Assembly: GCF_018417595.1 (NCBI RefSeq)
Contig: NZ_CP070982.1
Span: 5,135,001-5,199,000, forward strand
Length of the DNA: 64,000 bases
Source of the DNA: Pseudomonas entomophila
GTDB lineage: Bacteria; Pseudomonadota; Gammaproteobacteria; Pseudomonadales; Pseudomonadaceae
Direction of reading: 5' to 3'
Shown: in pieces, positions 18,030 to 26,922 of the stretch
Numbering within the stretch: position 1 is the first letter of the stretch
Layout: every line of letters starts with the position of its first letter
Program-made: the position numbers and the translations under genes
Notes under the pieces: generated by a model
What the model was told of the DNA's origin: nothing
Database searches by the model: none
What the model saw: the letters and a program-made list of their open reading frames with translations, nothing else

Positions 18030-18509
18030 TCAGTGACGCAGAAGCAACTTGCCCTCGATAGGCACATAGCGACTGGCCGAGCGAATCAACGACAGCGCCG
18101 TGAGCCCCGGCACGCCATACACCACGGTCTCGACCCCATGACGCTTTGCCGCCCGCTCCAGCAACAGGTCGAAATCGCCGTCACCCGAGGCCAGCACCAC
18201 CTGGTCGACCCGCTCCGCCGCTTCGATCACATCAAGGGTGATGCCCACATCCCAGTCGCCCTTGGCCGAGCCATCGGCGCGCTGAATATAGGGTTTGAGG
18301 CGCACCTCGAAACCGAGGTTGCGCAGGATCTGCTGGAACTGTTGCTGCTTGCTGTCGCCGCGGTCGATCGCATAAGCCACTGCCTCGACGATCTGGCCTT
18401 CGCGGCTGACTTCGGCCCACAGCGTGGTGTAGTTGAAGTGGCAACCGTGGACCTGGCGCACGGTGTAGTAGAGGTTCTGCACATCGGCGAACAGCGCGAT
18501 CTTCTTCAA
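18030..18509 (-). CDS. NYN (LabA/DUF88-like) domain protein
   Basis: A 159-residue single NYN domain, a PIN-like fold found in RNases. The acidic pocket residues are visible: MKKIALFADVQNLYY (Asp9, Asn12), KGDWDVGITLDVIEA, and VVLASGDGDFDLLLERAAKRHG. Such proteins are thought to cut structured RNA or tRNA-like substrates using a metal. The start is TTG at 18509 with GAGGTG eight bases upstream; no better start is in frame. It converges with the Lrp gene. Confidence 0.88.
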   Translation of the reverse strand: MKKIALFADVQNLYYTVRQVHGCHFNYTTLWAEVSREGQIVEAVAYAIDRGDSKQQQFQQILRNLGFEVRLKPYIQRADGSAKGDWDVGITLDVIEAAERVDQVVLASGDGDFDLLLERAAKRHGVETVVYGVPGLTALSLIRSASRYVPIEGKLLLRH

Positions 18510-18555
18510 GCCAGGGCACCTCGTTGAATGCGTGAGAGGGGCTGCTGCTCAGCCC

Positions 18556-18620
18556 ATCGCGGCACAAGGCCGCTCCTACACAGGCGGTGTGATGCCTGCA
18601 GGAGCGGCCTTGCGCCGTGA
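18556..18620. repeat. Inverted REP-like repeat
   Basis: ATCGCGGCACAAGGCCGCTCCTACA faces TGCAGGAGCGGCCTTGCGCCG. It lies in the 157-base gap upstream of the NYN gene start, downstream of the DUF2076 gene. Confidence 0.75.
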
Positions 18621-18666
18621 ACGGGGCGCAACGCGCCCCTGGATGCCAACGAGTATGCCAGACCGT

Positions 18667-19407
18667 TCAGACGAAGGTGTCGTCGTCCGAGAAGAAGCCG
18701 CCATCGTCGTTGCCGTAGTCGGTGTCGGCATCCCCCCCCTGGTCGTTGCCCCAACCGCTGTTGTCGGCCACCTGGCGCTGGCCGTCCTGGTCGTTCCAGC
18801 CGCCGTGGTCGCTGGCCGGTTCTTCCTTGATCACCTCGACGATCTGCTCAGGCTGCGAGTTGTGATTGAACAGGCTGCTGATGCCCTGGGCCAGCAACAC
18901 GCCCCCGGCAACACCGGCAGCGGTCTGCATCGCGCCACCGAGGAAACTGCTGGCACCGCTGCGGGCCGGCGCAGGCGCCGCGCCGAAGCCAGGTTGCGAC
19001 TGGGGCTGGGCATAGGCCTGTGGCGCCGGTTCGCGCCAACCACCGCCGGAAGATGGCGGCGGCGCGACCGAGCGTTGAGGCTCCGGCGCCGGGTTGCGTG
19101 CGCCTGCACCGAAGATGCTGGAGAGAAAACCGCCACCGCCGCTGTTGCTGCTCGAACGGGTCGCCTCGAGCTGCGCGCGGGCCTGCTTGAGGTCGGCCTC
19201 CAGCTGTTTGTTCTGCTCGTCCAGGCGCTTGATCGCCGCTTCCTGAACCAGGATCGCCTGGGCCATGTAGTACGGCGCCGCCGGTTGCTGGCGCAGGCGC
19301 TCCTCGATATGCGCCTGGGCCTGGGCATCACGTGGCTGGGCGGGATCCTCGGCTTGCTTGAGACGGCTGAACAGGCCGTCGATCAGGGTTTGTTCTTCAG
19401 TGTTCAT
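18667..19407 (-). CDS. DUF2076 domain protein
   Basis: A 246-residue protein of the DUF2076 family, function unknown. The N-terminus (MNTEEQTLIDGLFSRLKQAE) and a coiled-coil stretch (VQEAAIKRLDEQNKQLEADL) are followed by a Pro/Gln/Ala-rich low-complexity middle, a glycine-rich segment resembling a membrane-interacting GGVLLAQGISSLF, and an acidic Asp/Gly-rich tail ending SDDDTFV. This matches the layout of the family, which also occurs as periplasmic ligand-binding-sensor-like proteins. ATG 19407 has a GAGG upstream and was preferred to an upstream codon that adds ten residues. Confidence 0.85.
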   Translation of the reverse strand: MNTEEQTLIDGLFSRLKQAEDPAQPRDAQAQAHIEERLRQQPAAPYYMAQAILVQEAAIKRLDEQNKQLEADLKQARAQLEATRSSSNSGGGGFLSSIFGAGARNPAPEPQRSVAPPPSSGGGWREPAPQAYAQPQSQPGFGAAPAPARSGASSFLGGAMQTAAGVAGGVLLAQGISSLFNHNSQPEQIVEVIKEEPASDHGGWNDQDGQRQVADNSGWGNDQGGDADTDYGNDDGGFFSDDDTFV

Positions 19408-19564
19408 CAGGGCAACCTCGTGCGCGGAACAGGACATCGGACAGCGTCAAAGATGGGGGGCCGGGCGCTGCGATTCAATTAACGGGGCCATGAAACTTTT
19501 TTCAGCAAGCGGGCGGTCTGGGCTAAAGTGATGCCCTGCTTTTTCTGCCATGCGATGTTGACCG

Positions 19565-20221
19565 ATGAATCCGCTGAGCGTTCTGCGCGACTCCCTGTAC
19601 TTCTTCCGCCGTCACCTGACGAGCATCCTCCAGCTGTGCCTGCCATTGGTGGTGCTCGAGGCCCTGTGCACCCAACTGCTCTACCACCAACTGGGCGAAC
19701 AGGCCTCACCCGCCTACGGCATGCTGGTCAGCCTGCTGTTCTACCCGCTGTACAGCGCCGCGCTGATCCTCTACCTCGACACCCGCAGCAACGGCCAGGC
19801 GATCGCCAAGCGCGACCTGTTCGCCCGCGCCGTGCAACTGTGGCCGGCCTTGGCCCTGCTGATCCTGATCAGCTCGCTGCTGATCATGGCGGGCCTGGCG
19901 CTGTTCATCTTCCCGGGTGTGTGGATCATGGTGAACCTGGTGTTCGCCGAGTACCTGCTGGTACTGCGCGGCCTGCCGGTGATCGAGTCGATGCGCACCA
20001 GCGCACGCATGACCACCGGGCACTTCCTGCGCATCATGGTCTGCATGCTCTCGGTGCTGGCCCCGCTGTGGCTGATCGACGGCCTGCTGCTGACCGCGTT
20101 CCCCGAGCCGCAGCCGGGTGTACAGCTGGTGCTGGACAGCTTGAGCGGTTTCCTCCAGCTGTTCAGTACCGTGGTGCTGTATCGCCTGTTCATGTTGCTC
20201 GAAGGCGAAGCCGGCGCCTGA
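19565..20221 (+). CDS. YciC-family inner membrane protein
   Basis: A 218-residue protein with about six hydrophobic segments, of the UPF0259/YciC family of unknown function. It begins MNPLSVLRDSLYFFRRHLTS and contains LALFIFPGVWIMVNLVFAEY and the conserved ESMRTSARMTTGHFLRIM motif. Upstream, AAACTT (19493) and TCTGG (19517) resemble an AlgU/sigma-E promoter but with an 18-base spacer, slightly long; I do not rely on it. Confidence 0.88.
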   Translation: MNPLSVLRDSLYFFRRHLTSILQLCLPLVVLEALCTQLLYHQLGEQASPAYGMLVSLLFYPLYSAALILYLDTRSNGQAIAKRDLFARAVQLWPALALLILISSLLIMAGLALFIFPGVWIMVNLVFAEYLLVLRGLPVIESMRTSARMTTGHFLRIMVCMLSVLAPLWLIDGLLLTAFPEPQPGVQLVLDSLSGFLQLFSTVVLYRLFMLLEGEAGA

Positions 20222-20227
20222 GCGGCA

Positions 20228-22756
20228 TCAGGTGCCCCTCGGCTTGGCCCGCGCCGTGGCCTCGGCCACCAGCGGGTCGTCCGGCCAGTAGTGCTTGGGG
20301 TAGCGTCCCTTCAAGTCCTTCTTCACCTCGGCATACGTCGTGCGCCAGAAGTTGGCCAGGTCCTGGGTGACCTGCACAGGCCGGCGCGCCGGCGACAGCA
20401 GGTGCAGCTTGACCTGCTGGCGGCCATTGGCGATGCGCGGCGTGTCGGCCAGGCCGAACAGTTCCTGCAGGCGCACGGCGAGGATTGGCGGCTGCTCGCT
20501 GTAGTCCAGACGGATGCTCGAGCCCGACGGGACCGCCAAGTGCGAGGGGGCGAGCTCCTCCAGGCGCTGGGGCAGCGGCCAGGGCAGCAGGTTGCGCAGC
20601 AGCGACGGCAGGTCCAGGGCGGCGAAATGGCTCAGTCGCGAGACCTTGCCCAGGTACGGCTGCAGCCAGTCTTCAAGGCTGGCCAGCAGCGCTTCGTCGC
20701 CAAGGTCCGGCCATTCGCTCACGCCCTGCTGTTGCAGGTCGAGCTGGCGCAACAGGGCAACACGGGCCTGCCACTGGCGCAGTTCGGGCGTCCAGGTCAG
20801 CAGGTTCAGGCCTTTGCGCCGCACCAGCCCCAGCAACGCCTTCGCGCGGGTGTCATCGTCCAGGCCAGTCAGGGGTTCGCGGCTGAGCACCAGTTCGCCA
20901 ACCTTGCGCTGGCGTTCGGCGCGCAGTACCTGTTCGCGCTCGTCCCAATCGAGCAGGTCGAGGCATTCGACCTGCTCGGACAGCACATCTTCGAACAGCA
21001 ATGGATCGAAGTCGGCGGCCAGGTAGATGCGCTCCTCGCGCTGGCCCTGGCGGCTGCCCAGGTCGGCGATCACCAACCATGGGCATTTCATCAACGCATC
21101 GACTTCGCTGAACATCGCCGCGCGGCCGTTGGCCAGGCGGTATTCGGCGCCACCCTCGCGGCGTTGCTGCGCCACGCGGTCCGGATAGGCCAGCGCCAGC
21201 AGCGCGCCAAGCCAGCGCGGGTGGTCGGGATCAGCCACCGTCGCTCGCGGTTTGCCGCGCAATTGCCCGCGATACTGGCGCGCCAACTGGCGGGCGCGTT
21301 GCACACCACCCTGGCCGCCGCGGCTAGCGCGGGTTTCGCCACTCAGCAGGGCGAGGCGAGTGTGCAGGTCGGCACCGCCGCCGCGCAGGATATCGCGCTC
21401 GCCAAGCAAGGCAGCCACGTCACAGGCCATGTCGGCCAGCCCCAGGTCCTGGCCGCGTAGCAACAGGTGGGCGATACGCGGGTGCGCGGGCAAGCCGGCC
21501 ATGGCCTGGCCATGCTCGTTCAGGTTATCGCGGCTGCCGGGCTTGAAAGCACCGAGCCGCGCCAACAGGTCCTGGGCCTGGGCGTAGGCGGCAGCCGGTG
21601 GTTGATCGAGCCAGCTCAGCTGTTCCGGTGGCACGCCCCAGCGCGCCAGTTGCAAGGCCAGCCCGGCCAGGTCGGCCTGGAGGATCTCGGCGCTACCGTG
21701 CGCAGCCAGCTGTTCGTGTTGCGCCTCGGACCACAGGCGGTAGCACACGCCCGGTTCCAGGCGCCCCGCCCGGCCGGCACGCTGGGTGGCGCTGGCGCGA
21801 GAAATACGCTGGGTGTCCAGGCGGGTCATGCCACTGCCCGGGTCGAAGCGTGGCACCCGGGCGAGACCGGCATCGATCACCACGCGCACACCGTCGATGG
21901 TCAGGCTGGTCTCGGCGATGTTGGTGGCCAGCACAACCTTGCGCTGCCCCTTGGGCGCCGGCTCGATGGCGGCGCGCTGGGCATTCAGGTCGAGCTCGCC
22001 GTGCAACGGGCAAAGCAGGATGCCGGGGCGATCGCCCAAAGCCTCCTGCAGGGACTGCTGAACACGGCGAATCTCGGCCTGGCCTGGGAGGAACACCAGC
22101 AAGCTGCCGCTTTCATCCGCCAGCGTTTGCAGTACGCAATCGACCACCCGCGGTTCGATGAATTCGCCAGGCTGGAATGGCCGGCTCCAGCGGATATCCA
22201 CCGGATGCATGCGCCCCTGGCTGCAGACCACCGGGGCCTCGTCGAGCAGCCGCGACAAGCGCTCGCCCTCCAGCGTCGCCGACATCAGCAGGATCTTCAG
22301 CGGCGGCTCGTCACGCAGCAGCGCGCGGCCATTGAGGCTCAGGGCCAGGGCCAGATCGGCGTCGAGGCTACGCTCATGGAATTCATCGAAGATCAGCAGC
22401 CCGACCCCCTCCAGGGCAGGGTCGGCCTGCAAGCGACGGGTGAGAATGCCCTCGGTCACCACCTCGATGCGGGTGTTCGGCCCGACCTTGCTGTCCAATC
22501 TGATGCGGTAGCCAACTGTGTCGCCCACGGCCTCACCCAGCTCGCTAGCCAGCCGCTCGGCCGCAGCGCGCGCGGCCAGGCGGCGCGGTTCGAGCATGAG
22601 GATGGTCTGCCCGGCGAGCCATGGCTCGTCCAGCAGCGCCAGGGGTACGCGGGTGGTCTTGCCGGCGCCGGGCGGCGCCTCGAGCACCGCCTCGTCGTGC
22701 AGGCGCAGGGCCTGGCGCAGTTCGGGCAGTACTGCATCGATCGGTAATGAATTCAT
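20228..22756 (-). CDS. hrpB: ATP-dependent helicase HrpB
   Basis: An 842-residue DEAH-box RNA helicase. In order: Walker A APPGAGKTTRVPLALL (near residue 30), the DEFHERSLD box, the SAT motif LLMSATLEG, motif V LATNIAETSLTIDGV, motif VI QRAGRAGRLEPG, then HA2 and the HrpB-specific C-terminal domain ending in the RYPKHYWPDDPLVAEAT signature typical of the family. Its role in Pseudomonas is poorly known. It converges with yciC, six bases apart. Confidence 0.96.
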   Translation of the reverse strand: MNSLPIDAVLPELRQALRLHDEAVLEAPPGAGKTTRVPLALLDEPWLAGQTILMLEPRRLAARAAAERLASELGEAVGDTVGYRIRLDSKVGPNTRIEVVTEGILTRRLQADPALEGVGLLIFDEFHERSLDADLALALSLNGRALLRDEPPLKILLMSATLEGERLSRLLDEAPVVCSQGRMHPVDIRWSRPFQPGEFIEPRVVDCVLQTLADESGSLLVFLPGQAEIRRVQQSLQEALGDRPGILLCPLHGELDLNAQRAAIEPAPKGQRKVVLATNIAETSLTIDGVRVVIDAGLARVPRFDPGSGMTRLDTQRISRASATQRAGRAGRLEPGVCYRLWSEAQHEQLAAHGSAEILQADLAGLALQLARWGVPPEQLSWLDQPPAAAYAQAQDLLARLGAFKPGSRDNLNEHGQAMAGLPAHPRIAHLLLRGQDLGLADMACDVAALLGERDILRGGGADLHTRLALLSGETRASRGGQGGVQRARQLARQYRGQLRGKPRATVADPDHPRWLGALLALAYPDRVAQQRREGGAEYRLANGRAAMFSEVDALMKCPWLVIADLGSRQGQREERIYLAADFDPLLFEDVLSEQVECLDLLDWDEREQVLRAERQRKVGELVLSREPLTGLDDDTRAKALLGLVRRKGLNLLTWTPELRQWQARVALLRQLDLQQQGVSEWPDLGDEALLASLEDWLQPYLGKVSRLSHFAALDLPSLLRNLLPWPLPQRLEELAPSHLAVPSGSSIRLDYSEQPPILAVRLQELFGLADTPRIANGRQQVKLHLLSPARRPVQVTQDLANFWRTTYAEVKKDLKGRYPKHYWPDDPLVAEATARAKPRGT

Positions 22757-22877
22757 GGTGGTCCTCGAACAATCGTCCGAGTATAACGGCGAACCGAGCC
22801 TGCCCTATCATGGTCTTAGCTTCAGGTGATGGCGCGAGCCTTCGCCCCTTGTAGTGCCTACTTTTCCGGAGATTCAC

Positions 22878-23297
22878 ATGCGCATCCCTTCCCGCGTCAT
22901 TGGTGGCGTGCTCATCGCCACGTTGCTGACCCAGCTGACGGCCTGCGGCACCCTGTTCTACCCCGACCGCCGCGGCCAGATCGAAGGCAAGATCGACCCG
23001 GTGGTCGCGGCTCTGGACGCCATCGGCATTCTCTTCTACGTCATCCCCGGCCTGATCGCCTTCGGCATCGACTTCGCCAGCGGCGCCATCTACTACCCCG
23101 GTGGCCAGACCGCGCACATCGACCCGATAAAGCTCAAGCCCGCCATCAACGCCAATGGCCAGGTCGACAAGGTCAAGCTGCAGGCCATACTCGAGAGCGA
23201 GCTGGGCCAGCGCCTGCCGTTGAACGACCCGCGCTTGATCCAGCACCGTGGCAGTGTCGAGCAACTGGCCGCCTACGGCCTGGTTCCGACTGCCTGA
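22878..23297 (+). CDS. Predicted lipoprotein of unknown function
   Basis: A 139-residue protein with a type II signal peptide: basic start MRIPSR, hydrophobic core and lipobox LTAC with Cys23 as the lipidation site. After it come GTLFYPDRRGQIEGKIDPVV, a hydrophobic stretch (GILFYVIPGLIAFGIDFASG) and a polar C-terminal half. The layout resembles YceK-type small lipoproteins, in which conserved FYPDRRG-like text follows the Cys. GGAG precedes ATG 22878. The next gene, a cation efflux pump, starts 25 bases after its stop and could be co-transcribed. Confidence 0.85.
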   Translation: MRIPSRVIGGVLIATLLTQLTACGTLFYPDRRGQIEGKIDPVVAALDAIGILFYVIPGLIAFGIDFASGAIYYPGGQTAHIDPIKLKPAINANGQVDKVKLQAILESELGQRLPLNDPRLIQHRGSVEQLAAYGLVPTA

Positions 23298-23322
23298 TTT
23301 TTTCAAGGACGCACACACGCGC

Positions 23323-24192
23323 ATGACCGCGACCGCCGAACACAAGCGCCTGCTGCGCCTGGCCACCCGCGCTTCGCTGACAGTGGCCAGCCTGCTGGTA
23401 CTGGCCAAGGCCGTGGCCTGGTGGCTGAGCGGCTCGGTGAGCCTGCTGGCCGGGCTGACCGACTCCGCACTGGATGCCGTGGCCTCGTTCCTCAACCTGC
23501 TCGCCGTGCACTACGCGTTGCGCCCGGCCGACGACGACCACCGTTTCGGCCACGGCAAGGCCGAAGCCCTGGCCGGCATGGCCCAGGCACTGTTCATCGC
23601 GGTCAGCGCGGTGTTGATCGGGGTGCAGGCAGTGGAACGCCTGCAAACGCCACAGCCGCTGGGCGACACCGCCGCCGGCATCGTGGTCATGCTGCTGTCG
23701 CTGGTGCTGACCCTGGCGCTGCTGGCCTTCCAGCGCAAAGTCATCCGCCTCACCGGCTCCACGGCGGTGCGCGCCGACTCCCTGCACTACCGCTCCGACC
23801 TGCTGCTCAACGGCAGCATCCTCCTGGCGCTGTTGCTGGCGCGCTTCGGCTGGCCGCAGTTGGATGCGCTGTTCGGCCTGGGCATCGCCCTTTACATCCT
23901 CTGGAGCGCGATCCAGATCGCCCGCGAGAGCACGGCGATCCTGATGGACCAGGAGCTGCCAGCTGATATCGGCGAACGCATGCTCGAAGTGGTGCTGGCG
24001 ATTCCCGGGGTGAAAGGCGCGCACGACCTGCGTACACGGGTGTCAGGCAGCCAGTGGTTCGTTCAGTTGCATCTTGAACTGCCCGGGGAACTGCCACTGC
24101 ATCAAGCCCACGAACTGTGCGTGCAAGCTTCGCAGGCCATCCGCGAGCGTTACCCGCGCGCGGATGTGATGGTGCATGCCGACCCGGCCTGA
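23323..24192 (+). CDS. Cation diffusion facilitator, FieF-like
   Basis: A 289-residue divalent-metal/proton antiporter of the inner membrane. Six helices precede a cytoplasmic metal-binding domain. The metal-site residues are seen in LLAGLTDSALDAVASF (Asp pair of helix 2) and SLHYRSDLLLNG (His/Asp of helix 5), the FieF pattern, with the HRFGHGKAEALAGMAQ loop between. Iron or zinc export is the family role. ATG 23323 gives MTATAEHKRLLRLATRASL; AAGGA is rather far upstream. Confidence 0.92.
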   Translation: MTATAEHKRLLRLATRASLTVASLLVLAKAVAWWLSGSVSLLAGLTDSALDAVASFLNLLAVHYALRPADDDHRFGHGKAEALAGMAQALFIAVSAVLIGVQAVERLQTPQPLGDTAAGIVVMLLSLVLTLALLAFQRKVIRLTGSTAVRADSLHYRSDLLLNGSILLALLLARFGWPQLDALFGLGIALYILWSAIQIARESTAILMDQELPADIGERMLEVVLAIPGVKGAHDLRTRVSGSQWFVQLHLELPGELPLHQAHELCVQASQAIRERYPRADVMVHADPA

Positions 24193-24205
24193 GCAGAGCC
24201 TCCCC

Positions 24206-24293
24206 CGTAGGAACCAGCCTTGCTGGCGAACACCGGCAAGGCCGGTGCCAGGCACCGCAGGGCCTGCATCGCGGCTAAAGGCGCTCCTACAGG
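24206..24293. repeat. REP-like repeats between convergent genes
   Basis: A GTAGGAACCAGCCTTGCTGGCGAA unit, a CCGGCAAGGCCGG hairpin and an inverted ATCGCGGCTAAAGGCGCTCC unit lie between the efflux pump and the exported DUF6515-like gene. Confidence 0.7.
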
Positions 24294-24295
24294 AA

Positions 24296-25081
24296 TCAGT
24301 TGATGCTATAGCCTCGCCCACTCAGGCAGGCGCCCAGCGCCCGCCGGTAGTTGTCGGCCACGTTGGCCGGTGGCGCGTAGGTCGCAGTGGCAGGGTCGAA
24401 GCCTGTCTGGCTCACCGCCCAGCGGTGACATTGGTAGCGGTCCTGCTCCTGCTGCTCCGGCCCCTGCCCATAGGCCGGGTAGGCGATCACGTCATAACCG
24501 TTGTACGGCTGCTGGACAGGCGCTGGCACAGTAGTGGGCGGATTGACCACCACGTACTCTCGACTGTCGGCCTGGTACTGGTAGTAGGTGTCGGCCACCA
24601 GGAAGAACAACGCGCCCCCCTGCCACACTTCACGGGCATAGGGCGGCAGGTAGCCGACTCTCACGCCGTAGGGCGGCCTGACCACCACATAGCCGCCGCC
24701 ATGGGGTCGATACCAATAGCCACCGGAATAGAAGTAGTCCTGCCCACGATAAGGCACTTTCCAGTAACGGTCCGGGAAACGGTCGACGCTATGGCCGGGG
24801 TGATACTGCGGCCCCGGGCCCCAACCATTGCCATGACCATCCGGGCGGCCGGCCCAGTCACCGCCCGGCCGCTGCCCGTAGTAGCGGTCGTCGCCGTGGC
24901 GACGCGGGATATCCTGGTAGTAGCCCTGGCGCGGCGGCTGGCTCTGGCGCACTTCGTCACGGGAATTGAGCGGCGAGCCGCGCCCGCCATTGGGATCCTC
25001 CGGCCCTTGGGCCAAAGCGCCCAGGCTCAAGCCCATGCCCAACAAACCAACACCTGCCAACTGCCAGATGCGCGACCTCAT
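24296..25081 (-). CDS. Exported Gly/Pro/Tyr-rich protein, DUF6515-like
   Basis: A 261-residue protein with a signal peptide (LAGVGLLGMGLSLGALAQG) followed by an intrinsically disordered-looking Gly/Arg/Pro/Tyr-rich region (residues 25-95). A central block (YRGQDYFYSGGYWYRPHGGG, VVRPPYGVRVGYLPPYAREV) resembles the DUF6515 family of exported proteins. A C-terminal block contains two cysteines (YQCHRWAV, LGACLSGRGYSIN) typical of glycine-zipper-like or YMGG outer-membrane-associated proteins. Function unknown; the fold of the tail is inferred only. Confidence 0.8.
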   Translation of the reverse strand: MRSRIWQLAGVGLLGMGLSLGALAQGPEDPNGGRGSPLNSRDEVRQSQPPRQGYYQDIPRRHGDDRYYGQRPGGDWAGRPDGHGNGWGPGPQYHPGHSVDRFPDRYWKVPYRGQDYFYSGGYWYRPHGGGYVVVRPPYGVRVGYLPPYAREVWQGGALFFLVADTYYQYQADSREYVVVNPPTTVPAPVQQPYNGYDVIAYPAYGQGPEQQEQDRYQCHRWAVSQTGFDPATATYAPPANVADNYRRALGACLSGRGYSIN

Positions 25082-25474
25082 GTTGTTCCTCTCGCTCGGG
25101 ATGACTGCATGCTGCGCAGTTTACCGTGGCGACTGGCCAGACAGATGAAATCGCAGGCATAAAAAAGGGAGGCCTTGCGGCCTCCCTTCGGGAATTGTCG
25201 TCCGTGCTCGGCGCTTGTGACACCGGCTCACCTCGCGCCGTCTTCTGGACAGTGCGTAGCCCGGGGGCCTGGCGGATCCTGTTGGATGGCCGGCCGCGAC
25301 CGCCCGTCTGGGGCGCGTCGCCGTGGACTGATGTCCGGGCAGTGATTCTGGTGATAAAGATAGGCCGGATGGTGCGGCAGGGGATTGCGAAGATTGCTCT
25401 GATAAATAGCACTTGCGCAATTTTTCACCCTGGATTGATAATTCATCGCAATCCGAACAGAAAAGGCCTTTTCC
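25082..25474. other. 393-base gap with orphan terminator and possible Lrp operators
   Basis: Between the exported DUF6515-like gene and a divergent Lrp regulator. It contains the minus-strand terminator and, next to the Lrp gene, an AT-rich stretch with repeated ATTGC/GCAAT words (about 25383-25422) that could bind the regulator. The middle (25190-25370) is GC-rich with no recognisable coding sequence. Confidence 0.6.
25161..25188 (-). terminator. Strong Rho-independent terminator on the minus strand, no gene assigned
   Basis: On the minus strand AAGGGAGGCC, GCAA, GGCCTCCCTT is followed by a run of T residues: an 8-10 base GC-rich stem, a tetraloop and a U-tract. It can only end transcripts coming from the right, where 284 bases hold no recognised minus-strand gene before the divergent Lrp gene. 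See findings. Confidence 0.8.
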
Positions 25475-25951
25475 ATGAGCAAGCTCGACCGCTACGACCT
25501 GAGCATCCTCGCCGAATTGCAGCGTGACGCGCGCATCTCCAACCAGGAGCTGGCCGAGCGCATCGGCCTGTCCCCCTCCCCTTGCTCGCGTCGGGTCAAG
25601 CAACTCGAGGACGACGGCTACATCTCGCGCCAGGTGGCGCTGCTGGACCGCAAGAAGCTTGGGTTGAGCCTGACCGCCTATGTGCTGATCGGCATGGACC
25701 GGCACACCCCCGAGCGCTTCGAGACCTTCGAGGCGGCAATCCGCAGCCTGCCGCAGGTGCTCGAATGCAGCCTGGTCACCGGAATGGACGCCGACTATCA
25801 GCTCAAGGTGGTGGTGCCGGACATGGATCACTACCAGAAACTGCTGCTGGGCAGCCTGACCCGCATCGAAGGCGTGACCAGCGTGCGCTCGAGCTTCGTG
25901 CTCAACCAGGTGCTGGCCAGCACCGAGCTGCCCTTGACCCATCTGCGTTGA
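25475..25951 (+). CDS. Lrp/AsnC family transcriptional regulator
   Basis: A 158-residue regulator: N-terminal helix-turn-helix (LDRYDLSILAELQRDARISN, ERIGLSPSPCSRRVKQLEDD) and a C-terminal RAM domain with the conserved VTGMDADYQLKVVVPDM segment. Of the two Lrp-type proteins in the window, this one is closer to the amino-acid-responsive branch (LSPSPCSRRV helix). Its divergent target is not evident because the minus-strand side has no gene for about 390 bases. AAGG precedes ATG 25475. Confidence 0.9.
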   Translation: MSKLDRYDLSILAELQRDARISNQELAERIGLSPSPCSRRVKQLEDDGYISRQVALLDRKKLGLSLTAYVLIGMDRHTPERFETFEAAIRSLPQVLECSLVTGMDADYQLKVVVPDMDHYQKLLLGSLTRIEGVTSVRSSFVLNQVLASTELPLTHLR

Positions 25952-26004
25952 ATCCCACGGCGCAGGGCGTATGATCGGGTGCTCAGCCTGCCTGGAGTGA
26001 ACTG

Positions 26005-26208
26005 ATGGATCCCGCCGTATTCGAAGAGTGGATGATGATTGTCCTGGTCACCGTGCTGATCGCTTTCATGGGCTTCATCGTCTGGGACCTGGCGAAGAAA
26101 TCCAAGGCGGGGCGCTTCGGCACCCTGATCCTGTTCTTTGTGCTGGGCCTGGGGGTGCTGGCATTCATCATCAAGAGCGTGGTGGTGGGGTTCCTCGAAG
26201 GGGTGTAG
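26005..26208 (+). CDS. DUF2788 small membrane protein
   Basis: A 67-residue protein with two membrane helices (MIVLVTVLIAFMGFIVWDLA and GTLILFFVLGLGVLAFIIKS) joined by the basic loop KKSKAGRFG, the DUF2788 signature. Function unknown. CTGGAG lies eight or so bases before ATG 26005. It stands alone, 53 bases after the Lrp gene. Confidence 0.88.
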   Translation: MDPAVFEEWMMIVLVTVLIAFMGFIVWDLAKKSKAGRFGTLILFFVLGLGVLAFIIKSVVVGFLEGV

Positions 26209-26235
26209 CGGCGCCTTGCAACCCCCGCTCTCCCT

Positions 26236-26264
26236 TGCAGGAGCGGCCTTGTGCCGCTCCTGCA
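26236..26264. terminator. Perfect hairpin between convergent DUF2788 and rluE genes
   Basis: TGCAGGAGCGGC and GCCGCTCCTGCA are perfect 12-base arms around a CTTGT loop. It is a single folded REP-type unit placed where both flanking genes end; probably a bidirectional terminator. Confidence 0.65.
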
Positions 26265-26286
26265 GGGTACGTGCATAGCTCGGATA

Positions 26287-26916
26287 TCACAGCTTCGCCG
26301 CCACTTCCCGCCAGCAACCCTGCTCCAGCCCCTCGATCGTCCAGTCGCCGATACGCACCCGCACCAGGCGCAAGGTCGGCAACCCCACCGCCGCCGTCAT
26401 CCGCCGCACCTGGCGATTTCGCCCTTCACGAATCACCAACTCCAACCAGGCCGTCGGCACGCTCTTGCGAAAACGTACCGGTGGATTGCGCGGCCACAGC
26501 TCGGGCTCATCGAGCAAACGCGCCTCGGCCGGGAGAGTCGGCCCGTCATTGAGTTCGACCCCCTCGCGCAGACGTTGCAGTTGCTCTTGGTTCGGCTCAC
26601 CTTCGACCTGCACCCAGTAAGTCTTGGCCAGCTTGTGCTTGGGGTCGGCGATGCGCGCCTGCAGGCGCCCGTCGTTGGTCAACAGCAGCAGCCCTTCGCT
26701 ATCGCGGTCCAACCGTCCGGCCGGGTAGATACCGGGGATATCGATATAGTCCTTGAGCGTGGCACGCCCCTCGCCGTCGCTGAACTGTGTGAGCACGTCG
26801 AACGGTTTGTTGAACAGGATCAGGCGAGGCTCGGCCGGCGGCGCCTTGGGCTGGCGACGCGGGCCGGAAGGCCGCGCCGTCGGACGGCGCGGTGTGTTGC
26901 GGGGTGGCAGGGACAT
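26287..26916 (-). CDS. rluE: 23S rRNA pseudouridine synthase RluE
   Basis: RluE isomerises U2457 of 23S rRNA. The 209-residue protein belongs to the RsuA/RluE branch but lacks the S4 domain, as RluE does. A basic Pro/Arg-rich N-terminus (about 28 residues) precedes the catalytic domain with [15 protein letters not shown], the catalytic Asp in [18 protein letters not shown], and the [20 protein letters not shown] motif. Confidence 0.93.
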   Translation of the reverse strand: MSLPPRNTPRRPTARPSGPRRQPKAPPAEPRLILFNKPFDVLTQFSDGEGRATLKDYIDIPGIYPAGRLDRDSEGLLLLTNDGRLQARIADPKHKLAKTYWVQVEGEPNQEQLQRLREGVELNDGPTLPAEARLLDEPELWPRNPPVRFRKSVPTAWLELVIREGRNRQVRRMTAAVGLPTLRLVRVRIGDWTIEGLEQGCWREVAAKL

Positions 26917-26922
26917 GGATCC

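Noticed and set aside
19493..19521. AlgU/sigma-E promoter before the yciC-like gene
   Set aside because: AAACTT and TCTGG are 18 bases apart, outside the usual 16-17, and the first base deviates.
25228..25482. An 84-codon minus-strand frame leading toward the orphan terminator
   Set aside because: It starts inside the Lrp gene, has no convincing ribosome site and no recognisable domain; a non-coding RNA is as likely.
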